DNA of 33,625 nt. Origin: Lachnospiraceae bacterium UBA935. Its GTDB lineage: Bacteria > Bacillota > Clostridia > Lachnospirales > Lachnospiraceae. Within the stretch, counting starts at the first letter, position 1. Each line of letters starts with the position of its first letter. Shown here in pieces: positions 19,101 to 26,411 of this stretch. The stretch is from contig DBDJ01000047.1 in assembly GCA_002293525.1 (NCBI GenBank), positions 1 through 33,625 on the forward strand. The letters are read 5' to 3'. Both the position numbers and the translations under genes were made by a program. The notes under the pieces were generated by a model. The model had not been told where the DNA came from. It made no database searches and saw only the letters and a list, made by a program, of their open reading frames with translations.

Positions 19101-19534
19101 TGGGGATGGCTTATAAACATGTTGATCCCCAAAAGGCGAAGGCTTGCTTTGAAAAGGCTTCGACCGGGCTGTTCGAACCGACCGGAGCAATGTATTACAA
19201 TGACCAGCCCCCTCATATGATTTATTATCAAGGAGCTGCTCTGGCCCAACTCGGTCGTCGCCGTGAGGCTGACGCCCGTTTTAATAAACTGGTATCCTAT
19301 GGTGAGAAGAATCTATTTGTCAAGCAGATCATGGATTATTTTGCCGTCAGTCTGCCGGATTTCCTTGTCTTTGAAACCGATCTGGATGAAAAAAACAAGA
19401 TTCACTGTTACTATATGATGGGTCTTGGCTATCTGGGTCTTGGCTGTAAAGAAAAGGCTCATGCCGCCTTTGATGCGGCACTCGCTCTTGCACCCGGCCA
19501 CTATGGTGTCCTGACACACAAAGCACTGCTCTGA
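16193..19534 (+). CDS. DUF5107 domain protein with C-terminal TPR repeats
   Basis: This is a 1113-residue protein with no signal peptide. The N-terminal part (about 1-430) matches DUF5107 with strongly conserved stretches: PTYEVGQRDKNPMFLEKRVY, GPWVSGGIEFNWPQHHRP, KKQWTWGNGEFGQAWDRN and ELMTGVFTDNQPDFTWLQP. The rest (about 470-1113) is built of tetratricopeptide-type repeats, for example around AYYYLGCFLYDKKRYRDAK and YYMMGLGYLGLGCKEKAHAA. The family occurs in carbohydrate gene sets, but I know of no firm reaction. A mutarotase-like fold for the N-domain has been suggested for such domains and would fit the neighbour. The ATG at 16193 is chosen for CAGGAG 9 nt upstream; a GTG at 16172 is the alternative. 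The 112 nt before it show no clear promoter. Confidence 0.85.
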   Translation: MSVRIWSEKVSIPTYEVGQRDKNPMFLEKRVYQGSSGRVYPWPVIDKIADEKKDKEYLIVFLENEYIQVQVMPEVGGKIYRAIDKTNNYDFVYYNRVMKPALVGLAGPWVSGGIEFNWPQHHRPNTFGPVEYIIDDSNPDQKTVWISEYDRMYGTKITTGITVREGVAAIEISGELYNATEEPQTFLWWANPALAVHDRTQSIFPPDVNAVMDHGKRDVSRFPIATGTYYKMDYSAGVDISRYKNIPVPTSYMAYHSDHDFVGGYDYRIGAGLLHIADHHISPGKKQWTWGNGEFGQAWDRNLTDEDGPYVELMTGVFTDNQPDFTWLQPYAGKNFKQTFMPYKMVGEVKCANEDIVAGLHVQCGEAHVKIYASRALPSAKITLTNDREILFEAIVPISPVEVFEKVIATTAPEWALTLTVEAENAKPLRYSPDKEELKKLPDPATAITAPESMANGEALLLAGLHLEQYRHATYEPDPYYLEGLKHNPGDLRINNAYGNLLLRRGQFAEAQALFEAAKKTATRHSPNPYDGEVFYNLGKALEHQGKDDEAFDVYYKAIWSDAWRSQGYLKLSQITARQASHRSYHTANGRSDDRNDYLANAKYIEALNYAKESMWVNYKNFAARAAVVILLRKLGNNADAIKVAKETRQFDPMDFVAVRELSLLDGGNYPSSQLISILRGSAHNAITLAGVYMMLGQYHDAVEILQGHIEGGGNDYAMIWYFRAYCLEAMGDVRAVKAWEKAAAADSAYCFPNMLTEYHVLCRAIAQNPQDAKAYYYLGCFLYDKKRYRDAKNAWEQSSSLDESFATVHRNLALYYANKEHDYQTARRELEKAFALNTDDARVFYELCELYKKIGLPLAKQRKIMEEHMELVDRRDDLCVAYAEILNGLGEHNKVVTLLTNRQFHPWEGGEGKVPTQHIEARLGLARKLIVQGDYLAAVAQLERAIVYAPNFGEGKLIGAQENNIYYIMGMAYKHVDPQKAKACFEKASTGLFEPTGAMYYNDQPPHMIYYQGAALAQLGRRREADARFNKLVSYGEKNLFVKQIMDYFAVSLPDFLVFETDLDEKNKIHCYYMMGLGYLGLGCKEKAHAAFDAALALAPGHYGVLTHKALL

Positions 19535-19576
19535 TGATTGATAATTGCCTGAGAAAAAGGAGAATGATGGTCTAAG

Positions 19577-20584
19577 ATGTTGCTTAAGATTACGGAGCAA
19601 GAAAAAGTAATTCACATGGAAAATACGCAAGGGTTCTTTGTGGATCTTTTACTCACCGGTGCGTCCATCTATCGGGTCGGTGTCCCTGACCATCATGGCA
19701 ATCTAAGCAATATTGCCATGGCTCTTAAGATGCCGGGTCGTTATTATTACGACCCGAGTTATGCCGGGGCGACATTAGGACCGGTCAGTGGGCGGATCCC
19801 CGGCGGGTTGTTATCGATTAACGGACAATTGCATCACTTGAGTCAAAACGAGGGGTCACATCATTTGCATGGTGGTTTTCAATCGGTTTCAAGAATCGAC
19901 TGGCAGATTCTCAATGTCGAAAACAAACCCAGTGAAATATCGGTCAGCTTTGGGATCAAATTGCCGGATAAATTCGAAGGTTATCCAGGAAATCGCATAT
20001 TGCAGACGACATATCGGCTAACGGCTCATAATTGTCTTGAGATTATCTATGAGGGTCAAACCGACGCTGATACTTATTATAATCTATCAAATCACTGTTA
20101 TTGGAATTTGAGCGGTGATTTCAGCCAATCAGCTTTGACCCATCTTTTAAAAATTAATGCTCAGTCCGTATGGCTGAATGATGATAAACATATACCGGTC
20201 GAGCTTTGTTTGGTTCGGGGAACGCCATATGATTTTACCAGCCCTCGCTTAATCGATCCGGCGAAACAGGAAAATGATGAATCATTGTTAAAAGGATATA
20301 ATAACGCCTATCTGCTTGATGATACCGCCGCTGTTATTCTGGATGATCCTCAAAGCGGCCGCCGGTTAATACTTGAAACGAATTACCCGGTTGTTCAATT
20401 TTATTCAGGTGGTTATTTGGATCATCGCACCATCATGGAAGGAAATATTAAGGCGACTGCCGGTTGTGCACTTGCATTTGAACCACAGGAAAAACCGGTT
20501 TTAAACACAGTCCCCCCTTTTATTGCCCATCCCGCTTTGAAATGGGAACGTAAAATCCGATATACCTTTTTCTGGGATCAATAA
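19577..20584 (+). CDS. Aldose 1-epimerase (galactose mutarotase)
   Basis: This 335-residue cytoplasmic enzyme interconverts alpha and beta anomers of galactose or glucose. Family signatures are ATLGPVSGRIPGG, the SHHLHGGF histidine motif (H95-H98), catalytic H173 in SNHCYWNLSG and catalytic E302 in CALAFEPQ. Length is normal for GalM. The start is slightly uncertain: AAGGAG at 19557-19562 is 14 nt before the ATG at 19577, longer than ideal, and no better in-frame ATG lies between. It is the last gene of the sugar island. It would take the anomer released by retaining GH97 enzymes and pass it to sugar kinases, which are not encoded in the window. Confidence 0.9.
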   Translation: MLLKITEQEKVIHMENTQGFFVDLLLTGASIYRVGVPDHHGNLSNIAMALKMPGRYYYDPSYAGATLGPVSGRIPGGLLSINGQLHHLSQNEGSHHLHGGFQSVSRIDWQILNVENKPSEISVSFGIKLPDKFEGYPGNRILQTTYRLTAHNCLEIIYEGQTDADTYYNLSNHCYWNLSGDFSQSALTHLLKINAQSVWLNDDKHIPVELCLVRGTPYDFTSPRLIDPAKQENDESLLKGYNNAYLLDDTAAVILDDPQSGRRLILETNYPVVQFYSGGYLDHRTIMEGNIKATAGCALAFEPQEKPVLNTVPPFIAHPALKWERKIRYTFFWDQ

Positions 20585-20686
20585 TACAGTGAAAAATTTA
20601 TACAATTGGTGTATTTGAAAGTTATGAAGAACTGGGATGCACCTATTACTATTTGGCAGTCGATGATCTTGTCCTATTAATTAACT

Positions 20687-20867
20687 AATTGTCCCACCGC
20701 CGATAAACCAAGTCCTTTCCGCTGACCAACCGTGTAATGAATAATCCCTTTATGTTCGCCCAAGTCATTGCCATTTAGATCGACAAAGCGTCCTTTTGGA
20801 CATTCACGTCCGGTATGCAGTCTTATAAACTCGGCGTAATCCCTGTTCGGCACAAAGCAGATATCTT
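20687..20867 (-). pseudogene. Relic of mnmA (two joined fragments)
   Basis: The segment matches the 3' end of intact mnmA (from about 2298) for some 18 nt. It then jumps to the part matching about 2603-2772, with roughly 85-90% identity by eye. The jump falls on the shared string CCGCCGATAA, which occurs at both sites in the intact gene, as expected for a microhomology deletion. Right after the relic (20869-20880) the sequence matches the hxlR ribosome-site region (3804-3815), so the rest of mnmA and all of hxlR are missing. The upstream 20585-20686 stretch holds no gene that I can support. Confidence 0.85.
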
Positions 20868-20868
20868 G

Positions 20869-20912
20869 TTCCTCCTTAGTATCTTTTAGGCTAACTGTTC
20901 AGTACCTTCACA
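20869..20912 (-). pseudogene. Remnant of the hxlR leader
   Basis: TTCCTCCTTAGT (20869-20880) and TAACTGTTCAGTACCTTCACA (20892-20912) match the ribosome site and leader of intact hxlR (3804-3815 and 3832-3852). The coding region between leader and mnmA is gone. This shows that an hxlR gene once stood here. Confidence 0.75.
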
Positions 20913-20960
20913 ATTACATGCCGTTTAGCTATCTTACGGTCTTTGCAGTAAATACACATT

Positions 20961-20976
20961 GTGCAGTAAACTGCAC
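20961..20976. promoter_or_regulatory. Palindrome upstream of the copA promoter
   Basis: GTGCAGTAAACTGCAC has perfect 7-nt arms with an AA centre. It lies in a stretch (about 20913-20985) absent from the hxlR-side promoter copy. A copper-responsive repressor site is possible, but it does not match the TACAnnTGTA cop box. Confidence 0.45.
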
Positions 20977-20989
20977 AGATTTACAGTAC

Positions 20990-21067
20990 AGTACCTTTTA
21001 GATACTATGTAACTATAAAGTGTGTACTTGATAAATAGTCCGTATATGCTATGATAATAGCATGGCT
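20990..21067 (+). promoter_or_regulatory. copA promoter/operator repeat (copy 2)
   Basis: AGTA...TACT arms (20990-20993/21003-21006) are followed by TTGATA (21028-21033), a 16-nt spacer and TATGAT (21050-21055). The -10 box is embedded in the perfect inverted repeat ATGCTATGATAATAGCAT (21046-21063). The whole segment aligns with 3860-3940. A regulator bound to the palindrome would block RNA polymerase, so repression is likely; the HxlR protein at 3438 is the first candidate (inference). Confidence 0.7.
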
Positions 21068-21101
21068 TGAAATTATAATCAAGAAAAACGGGGTGATTCA
21101 A

Positions 21102-23573
21102 ATGGTAAATCAGATTCTTAGTATCCGGGGGATGACTTGCGCGGCTTGCGCCGGGCGGATAGAGAGAACAGTGCGCAAGCTGGCCGGCATCAGCCAAGCG
21201 AATGTCAATCTTGCCAGTGAGAAACTGTTTGTGGAATACGACGGCATAGCGTTGGATCTCGACAGCATAAAGCAGGCGGTAACCAAGATCGGTTATGAGG
21301 TGGTCGAAAAGCCGGCGGAAAGCACGGTAACCATCCCGATTGGCGGCATGACCTGCGCCGCCTGCGCCCAGCGGATCGAGAAGGCGATCGGCAAATTGCC
21401 CGGCGTGTCCTTCGTTACCGTCAATCTGGCCACGGAAAAAGCCACCGTGACTTACGCCCCGCAGACGGTTAGGCTGTCAGCTATCCGCGACACGATTGAG
21501 AAGATCGGCTATAAGGCTTTGGAAATCAATAAGGCAGATGCTGCCGATGAAGATAGGGCTCGGAAGCAGAAGGAGATTAAAACGCTACGGACTAAATTCA
21601 TAGTGGCCGTTTTATTCGCTGTCCCGCTCCTTTACCTGGCCATGGCTCCGATGATTAATGTCATATCACTTCCTTTGGCGAGAGAGTTAAACAACTACAT
21701 GATGAACTATCCGCTTATATATGCGATCGTGCAATTCTTGCTGACCATCCCGGTCATCGGCATGGGATATAAGTTCTACACAGTGGGGTTCAAGGCACTG
21801 ATAAACAGAAGCCCTAATATGGATTCGCTTATCGCCGTGGGAACATCGGCGGCCGTGCTTTACAGCGCCTATAATACATGGCAGATAGCCAACGGCAATT
21901 TCGCGGCAGTGGAAGCCCTGTATTATGAAACGGCAGGGGTGATTATCGCGCTGATACTGCTTGGCAAGATGCTTGAATCGGTCTCAAAAGGAAGAACCAG
22001 TGAAGCAATCAAGAAGCTGATGGGGCTTGCCCCGAAAACGGCGGTCATCGTGCAGGACGGTGTTGAAAAGGAAATACCCATCGACGAGGTGGAGATCGGA
22101 GACATCATCGTGGTCAAGCCCGGCGCGAAGATCCCGGTGGACGGGACGGTTGTGGAAGGGCATACCGCTATCGACGAATCTATGCTGACCGGCGAAAGCA
22201 TGCCGGTGGATAAGAATAAAGGCGACATGGTATACGCGGCCACCATCAACACAACGGGCGTGATACAGTTCAAGGCGGATAAAATCGGCGCGGACACGGC
22301 ATTGGCACAGATTATTAAGCTTGTGGAGGACGCTCAGGGCAGTAAAGCACCTATTGCGGCTATGGCGGATAAGGTTTCGGGTATATTTGTTCCGGTGGTG
22401 TGTGTGATTGCCGTGCTGGCGGGCATCGCCTGGTTCATCGGAACAGGTGACATAGAATTCTCATTAAAAATCTTCATTACTGTGCTCGTGATTGCCTGTC
22501 CTTGCGCTTTGGGCTTGGCTACACCGACCGCTATTATGGTGGGCACGGGGAAAGGCGCGGAAAACGGCATCCTGATCAAGGGCGGGGAGGCTTTGGAAAC
22601 GACGCACAAAATCCAGACGATGGTGTTTGACAAGACGGGGACGATTACCGAGGGTAAGCCGACCGTAACGGATGTGCTGACAACGGATGATGTGTCTCCC
22701 GATCATCTCTTGAAGCTGACGGCTTCTGCTGAAAAAGGCTCGGAACACCCGCTCGGTCAGGCGATTGTAGCCGGGGCGCAGAGTAAAGGTCTTGAACTTG
22801 TAAAGGCAGACAGTTTTCATTCCATCACAGGGCGCGGCATCGAAGCGGAGATAAGCGGCCAAAGTGTTCTGGCCGGAAACCGCCAGCTGATGGATGAACG
22901 CAGCATCTCACTGGCGGCATTGGAAGCCGATTCCGACAGGCTGGCAAACGAGGGCAAGACCCCGATGTATGTCGCTGTTGACGGCCGGATAGCGGGTATT
23001 GTGGCAGTGGCCGATGTGGTGAAAGCATCCAGTAAAGCCGCCATAGAGAGTTTGCACAAAATGGGCATTGAGGTGGCGATGATTACCGGCGATAACCGCA
23101 AAACGGCTGACGCCATCGCCAGACAGGTGGGCATCGACCGGGTGCTGGCGGAGGTGCTGCCGCAGGATAAATCGAACGAGGTCAAGAAACTGCAGGCCGA
23201 AGGCAAAAAGGTCGCCATGGTGGGCGACGGTATCAACGACGCCCCCGCATTGGTACAAGCCGACGTCGGCATTGCGATCGGCTCCGGCACTGACGTGGCA
23301 ATGGAGAGCGCCGACATCGTCCTCATGCGTTCCGACCTGATGGATGTTTCCACAGCCGTCTATTTAAGCAAGCGGACCATTCGGAATATAAAGCAGAACC
23401 TGTTCTGGGCATTTGGATATAACACGGTCGGAATCCCGGTAGCGGCGGGCATCCTCTACTTGTTCGGCGGCCCCTTGATGAATCCGATGTTCGCGGCGGC
23501 GGCCATGAGTCTGAGTTCGGTTTCCGTCCTGACAAACGCGCTCCGCTTGAAAAGATTTAAATCAATACACTGA
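21102..23573 (+). CDS. copA: Copper-exporting P1B-type ATPase CopA
   Basis: This 823-residue membrane pump exports Cu(I) using ATP. Two N-terminal HMA metal-binding domains carry GMTCAACA motifs (C13/C16 and C85/C88). The membrane CPC motif is at 466-468, the phosphorylated aspartate is D510 (DKTGTITEGKP), and TGES, SEHPLG and GDGINDAP motifs are present. The last two helices contain FGYNTVGIP and MSLSSVSVLTNALRL, the pattern of Cu(I) pumps. The ATG at 21102 follows a GGGGTGA site. The earlier in-frame ATG at 21051 lies inside the -10 palindrome and cannot be a translated start of this transcript. It heads a four-gene copper operon; the next gene begins 17 nt downstream. Confidence 0.96.
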   Translation: MVNQILSIRGMTCAACAGRIERTVRKLAGISQANVNLASEKLFVEYDGIALDLDSIKQAVTKIGYEVVEKPAESTVTIPIGGMTCAACAQRIEKAIGKLPGVSFVTVNLATEKATVTYAPQTVRLSAIRDTIEKIGYKALEINKADAADEDRARKQKEIKTLRTKFIVAVLFAVPLLYLAMAPMINVISLPLARELNNYMMNYPLIYAIVQFLLTIPVIGMGYKFYTVGFKALINRSPNMDSLIAVGTSAAVLYSAYNTWQIANGNFAAVEALYYETAGVIIALILLGKMLESVSKGRTSEAIKKLMGLAPKTAVIVQDGVEKEIPIDEVEIGDIIVVKPGAKIPVDGTVVEGHTAIDESMLTGESMPVDKNKGDMVYAATINTTGVIQFKADKIGADTALAQIIKLVEDAQGSKAPIAAMADKVSGIFVPVVCVIAVLAGIAWFIGTGDIEFSLKIFITVLVIACPCALGLATPTAIMVGTGKGAENGILIKGGEALETTHKIQTMVFDKTGTITEGKPTVTDVLTTDDVSPDHLLKLTASAEKGSEHPLGQAIVAGAQSKGLELVKADSFHSITGRGIEAEISGQSVLAGNRQLMDERSISLAALEADSDRLANEGKTPMYVAVDGRIAGIVAVADVVKASSKAAIESLHKMGIEVAMITGDNRKTADAIARQVGIDRVLAEVLPQDKSNEVKKLQAEGKKVAMVGDGINDAPALVQADVGIAIGSGTDVAMESADIVLMRSDLMDVSTAVYLSKRTIRNIKQNLFWAFGYNTVGIPVAAGILYLFGGPLMNPMFAAAAMSLSSVSVLTNALRLKRFKSIH

Positions 23574-23590
23574 GGAAAGGATGGGCTGCC

Positions 23591-24991
23591 ATGGCGTCAA
23601 TAATAAAAACAAGTAAATTAAAGATTGATGGGATGACCTGCGTCAATTGCCAGAATAAAATCGAAAAAAAACTGCGAAAAACTTCCGGTGTAAGTAAGGT
23701 AAAGGTCAGCTACAACGCCGGAACCGCCACCATAAATTATGACGAGAACATCGCTTCGCTTGAGAATTTAATCGCTGTTGTTGAAAAACTGGGCTACAAG
23801 GTGCTGACCGACACGGAGCGCCGGGAGCTTGACGCCGGTAAGACCATCAGTTTCCTTATTATCATAGCGGCGTTGTATATATTGCTTGAACAGTTCGGGT
23901 TATTGAACCTATTGGCTCCCTCACAGTTAGCTGACGCGCAGATGGGCTACGGAATGATGTTCATCATCGGTCTGGTAACATCGGTTCACTGTGTCGCCAT
24001 GTGCGGCGGCATCAATCTTTCGCAGTGCATACCCCGGAGCGGTACTATTGAAAGAAAAGCGCTTACTATTGATCCTGAATGCAGCAGAGCCGCAGATGGG
24101 AATAAGGTTGAAAGTCGCTTGTCCGCGTTTGCTCCGGCATTTTTATATAACCTTGGACGGGTAATATCCTATACGGCTGTCGGTTTTATCGTTGGCGCCC
24201 TCGGCTCGGTAATTACTTTTACGATCACTATGCAGGGTGTATTAAAGCTATTGGCGGGAGTGTTCATGGTCATTATGGGAGTCAACATGCTGGGAATCTT
24301 CCCGTGGCTCCGCCGGCTGAATCCAAGGATGCCGAAAATCTTCGCCCGGAAAATCAACAGTGAAAAAAGGCAGAGCAAAAGCCCCATGATTGTCGGACTG
24401 TTAAACGGATTGATGCCCTGCGGCCCCTTGCAAGCCATGCAGATTTATGCCTTGTCTACAGGAAATCCTTTTGCGGGTGCACTGTCCATGTTCCTGTTCA
24501 GCCTTGGCACCGTGCCGCTGATGTTCGGGCTAGGGGCGTTCACCACAGCATTGGGTAAGAGATTCGCCGGGAAAGTCATGACGGTCGGAGCAGTGCTGGT
24601 GGTGGTGCTGGGGCTGTCGATGTTCACGCAAGGCTTTCGTCTGTCAGGCTTGGAGATGCCGTCTCAGTCCCCTGAACCTGTCGCAGACGCACCAGAGGAC
24701 GGTGCTGATATCAATATCGTGGAAGACGTTCAAATCATTAACAGTACCCTTGCCCGCAATAGATACCCGGACATCACAGTTGTGGCCGGAACGCCGGTGA
24801 AATGGGTGATCGATGCGCCCGAGGGCAGTATAAACGGCTGCAATGGCCGACTTATTATCAGTGAGTACGGGATTGAACACACCTTTACTGAGGGTGAAAA
24901 CGTCATTGAGTTTACCCCGACAGACACAGGTATATTCCAATATAGCTGCTGGATGGGCATGATCCGGGCCAGCATAACCGTAACCGAATAA
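23591..24991 (+). CDS. HMA - DsbD-like membrane - cupredoxin fusion protein
   Basis: This 466-residue fusion has three parts. An N-terminal heavy-metal-associated domain (about 8-75) carries C17/C20 in GMTCVNC. A polytopic membrane domain of the DsbD_2/SafE-like type (about 85-350) has paired motifs TSVHCVAMCGG and LNGLMPCGPLQAMQ. A C-terminal extracytoplasmic cupredoxin-like domain (about 375-466) has cysteine and methionine ligand candidates in NGCNGRL and YSCWMGM. The order suggests movement of copper, or of electrons for copper or thiol chemistry, across the membrane, handed to the outer cupredoxin. That is inferred from domains. It follows copA by 17 nt in the operon. A fragment of a second copy of this gene survives at 27419-27496. 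Confidence 0.87.
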   Translation: MASIIKTSKLKIDGMTCVNCQNKIEKKLRKTSGVSKVKVSYNAGTATINYDENIASLENLIAVVEKLGYKVLTDTERRELDAGKTISFLIIIAALYILLEQFGLLNLLAPSQLADAQMGYGMMFIIGLVTSVHCVAMCGGINLSQCIPRSGTIERKALTIDPECSRAADGNKVESRLSAFAPAFLYNLGRVISYTAVGFIVGALGSVITFTITMQGVLKLLAGVFMVIMGVNMLGIFPWLRRLNPRMPKIFARKINSEKRQSKSPMIVGLLNGLMPCGPLQAMQIYALSTGNPFAGALSMFLFSLGTVPLMFGLGAFTTALGKRFAGKVMTVGAVLVVVLGLSMFTQGFRLSGLEMPSQSPEPVADAPEDGADINIVEDVQIINSTLARNRYPDITVVAGTPVKWVIDAPEGSINGCNGRLIISEYGIEHTFTEGENVIEFTPTDTGIFQYSCWMGMIRASITVTE

Positions 24992-25080
24992 ATGCAAGCA
25001 ATGTGCAGGGACTTATTGTCCGGATTTTATGTGTTGTAATTAGTTTCAAGCCAAACATGATGAAAGGATAGAAACATAAT

Positions 25081-25824
25081 ATGAGGAACAAAATCAAACT
25101 GCTTACGGCTGCCGCCGCAAGCCTGATAATCACTCTGGCATTTACTGCGTGTGCGGGATTAAAGTCACTGGATGTAGTCGGCCAGCAATCCGTCGCTTCC
25201 TTTGACGAGGTACTGAAAACCATTCCGGATAAGGTTTCCGCTGATGAAATGAATGCCGGATGGGCACTATCCGCGCCGGACGATTCCATACGTTTTATCT
25301 GGAGTGAAGATTATAGCCTCTCCCCCATGCATGACGCCATGCTGGAGCTTGACGCCCAGCCGTTTCTTGATGCCGGTCTAGACCCCGGTAAGCTGCCGGA
25401 TAATTACTTCTACTACGAAGGCGATGAAATGGATGGCGGTATGTCAGAGAAAATGCTGATGGTCGGCATTAAGCTCGGCGACGACAAGCTGACTTACAGC
25501 GGCAACCCGACCGCGCTTGCGGCATATGAGCAGCTTGTCGGCCAATATCGGGACTCCCTCAACTACCATACGGAACTGGACCATTTCGGAGTGCTGTTAG
25601 GCGACGGCAATATGTTCGAATGGGCGAAGGATTTGCTTACCAACAAAACGACAGGCGAAACACAGAATCTCGACATAGTGTTTGTGCTAAATCCCGAACC
25701 GCTTATCGTAGCGGGCGTCGATCCGGACAGGGTAGAGGGTTGGGCTTATGCCCCGGTGGAAATGATGGAAGGCGGCAAAAAAGTCGAGGTACTCAAATTA
25801 TTAAAAACGTTTGACATAAAATAA
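25081..25824 (+). CDS. Lipoprotein of unknown function in the copper operon
   Basis: This 247-residue protein has a lipoprotein signal: basic start, hydrophobic core, and Cys24 in the lipobox FTAC. It should be anchored on the outer face of the membrane. The mature part is acidic and alternates short hydrophobic strands with conserved-looking segments such as FDEVLKTIPDKVSADEMNAG, RFIWSEDYS and IVFVLNPEPLIVAGVDP. It has a methionine-rich patch around EMDGGMSEKMLM that could bind copper. I do not recognise the family. It lies between the fusion protein (89-nt gap) and copZ (36-nt gap). Fragments of a second copy occur at 32179-32410, so it belongs to the conserved operon unit. Confidence 0.8.
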   Translation: MRNKIKLLTAAAASLIITLAFTACAGLKSLDVVGQQSVASFDEVLKTIPDKVSADEMNAGWALSAPDDSIRFIWSEDYSLSPMHDAMLELDAQPFLDAGLDPGKLPDNYFYYEGDEMDGGMSEKMLMVGIKLGDDKLTYSGNPTALAAYEQLVGQYRDSLNYHTELDHFGVLLGDGNMFEWAKDLLTNKTTGETQNLDIVFVLNPEPLIVAGVDPDRVEGWAYAPVEMMEGGKKVEVLKLLKTFDIK

Positions 25825-25860
25825 GATACGGAATACGGAATAGAAGAGAGGAAAAACCAA

Positions 25861-26070
25861 ATGGAGAAAACAACCCTGAAAGTGGACGGCATGTCCTGTG
25901 AGCATTGCGTAAAAGCCGTAACCGGCGCGGTAGGAGCATTGCCCGGTGTGACAAAGGTAGCGGTAGATTTGGCGGCGAAGACCGTAACGGTGGAATATGA
26001 TCCCGGCAAAACGACTCTTGACAGCATCAACGCCGAGATTGAAGAACAAGGCTACGATGTAATTGCGTGA
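25861..26070 (+). CDS. copZ: Copper chaperone CopZ (first copy)
   Basis: This 69-residue cytoplasmic HMA protein carries Cu(I) to CopA. The metal site is GMSCEHC (C13/C16), the fold length is complete, and it ends in the usual EEQGYDV. GAGGAAA lies before the ATG. It is the last gene of the copper operon. It differs from the second copy at 32444 in six residues and about 18 of 210 nucleotides. Confidence 0.96.
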   Translation: MEKTTLKVDGMSCEHCVKAVTGAVGALPGVTKVAVDLAAKTVTVEYDPGKTTLDSINAEIEEQGYDVIA

Positions 26071-26091
26071 CTAATTGCGTGACTAATTGCG
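26061..26091. repeat. 12-nt tandem duplication at the end of copZ
   Basis: AATTGCGTGACT occurs twice and is followed by a partial third unit (AATTGCG). The first unit includes the copZ stop codon. The second copZ at 32444 has only one unit, so the duplication is recent or local. Confidence 0.88.
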
Positions 26092-26146
26092 AACACCATG
26101 ATGATAACGCAGAATATGTCGTCATTAAAGTAAATGACAATGGTAT
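26086..26146 (+). pseudogene. Possible histidine-kinase ATPase-domain fragment
   Basis: The frame reads EHHDDNAEYVVIKVNDNGIA, which resembles the strand and G1 box (DNGxG) of kinase ATPase domains. It is about 20 codons long, without a start, and is cut at 26146 by the next relic. This is a short match, so confidence is low. Confidence 0.3.
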
Positions 26147-26376
26147 AGCCCCAGCAATTCCCGCACGATGGAAGCCCGGTTCGACCAGTGGCAGCCCTTT
26201 GCCCAAATCAAACGATACCTTCCGCTTTCTGCCTTAAGTGTCCCTTCTTCTTCTCCAAAGGGCGTGGTAAAACGGTTTTTCTGCCGCTGGAATGCTCCTC
26301 TTTCATCAATTTCCGTTTTGATTTCACTCGGTCTTTTCTTTAAATTACGGTCTTTTATTTCATTATCTTGGCTCAT
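26146..26376 (-). pseudogene. 5' fragment of a glutathionyl-hydroquinone reductase/GST-like gene
   Basis: The frame starts with an intact ATG and GGAGGG site. It encodes about 77 residues that match the N-terminus of the YqjG/ECM4-like family, with FQRQKNRFTTPFG, RYRLIWAKGCHWSNRASIV and RELLGL. It is then cut off; the full protein is over 300 residues. The active-site cysteine segment is present but most of the fold is missing, so it is a broken gene. It lies just 3' of the LarE-like relic on the same strand. Confidence 0.75.
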
Positions 26377-26411
26377 GTGTAATCCCTCCTATTTTGGTTG
26401 TTTTCTCTAAA

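Noticed and set aside
21051..21101. Upstream in-frame ATG extending CopA by 17 residues
   Set aside because: It lies within the -10 palindrome, so it is not on the transcript; the ATG at 21102 has a ribosome site and begins right before the HMA domain.
22817..23353. 178-codon minus-strand frame inside copA
   Set aside because: It is a codon-usage shadow of copA with Ser/Ala/Thr-rich nonsense composition and no start signals.
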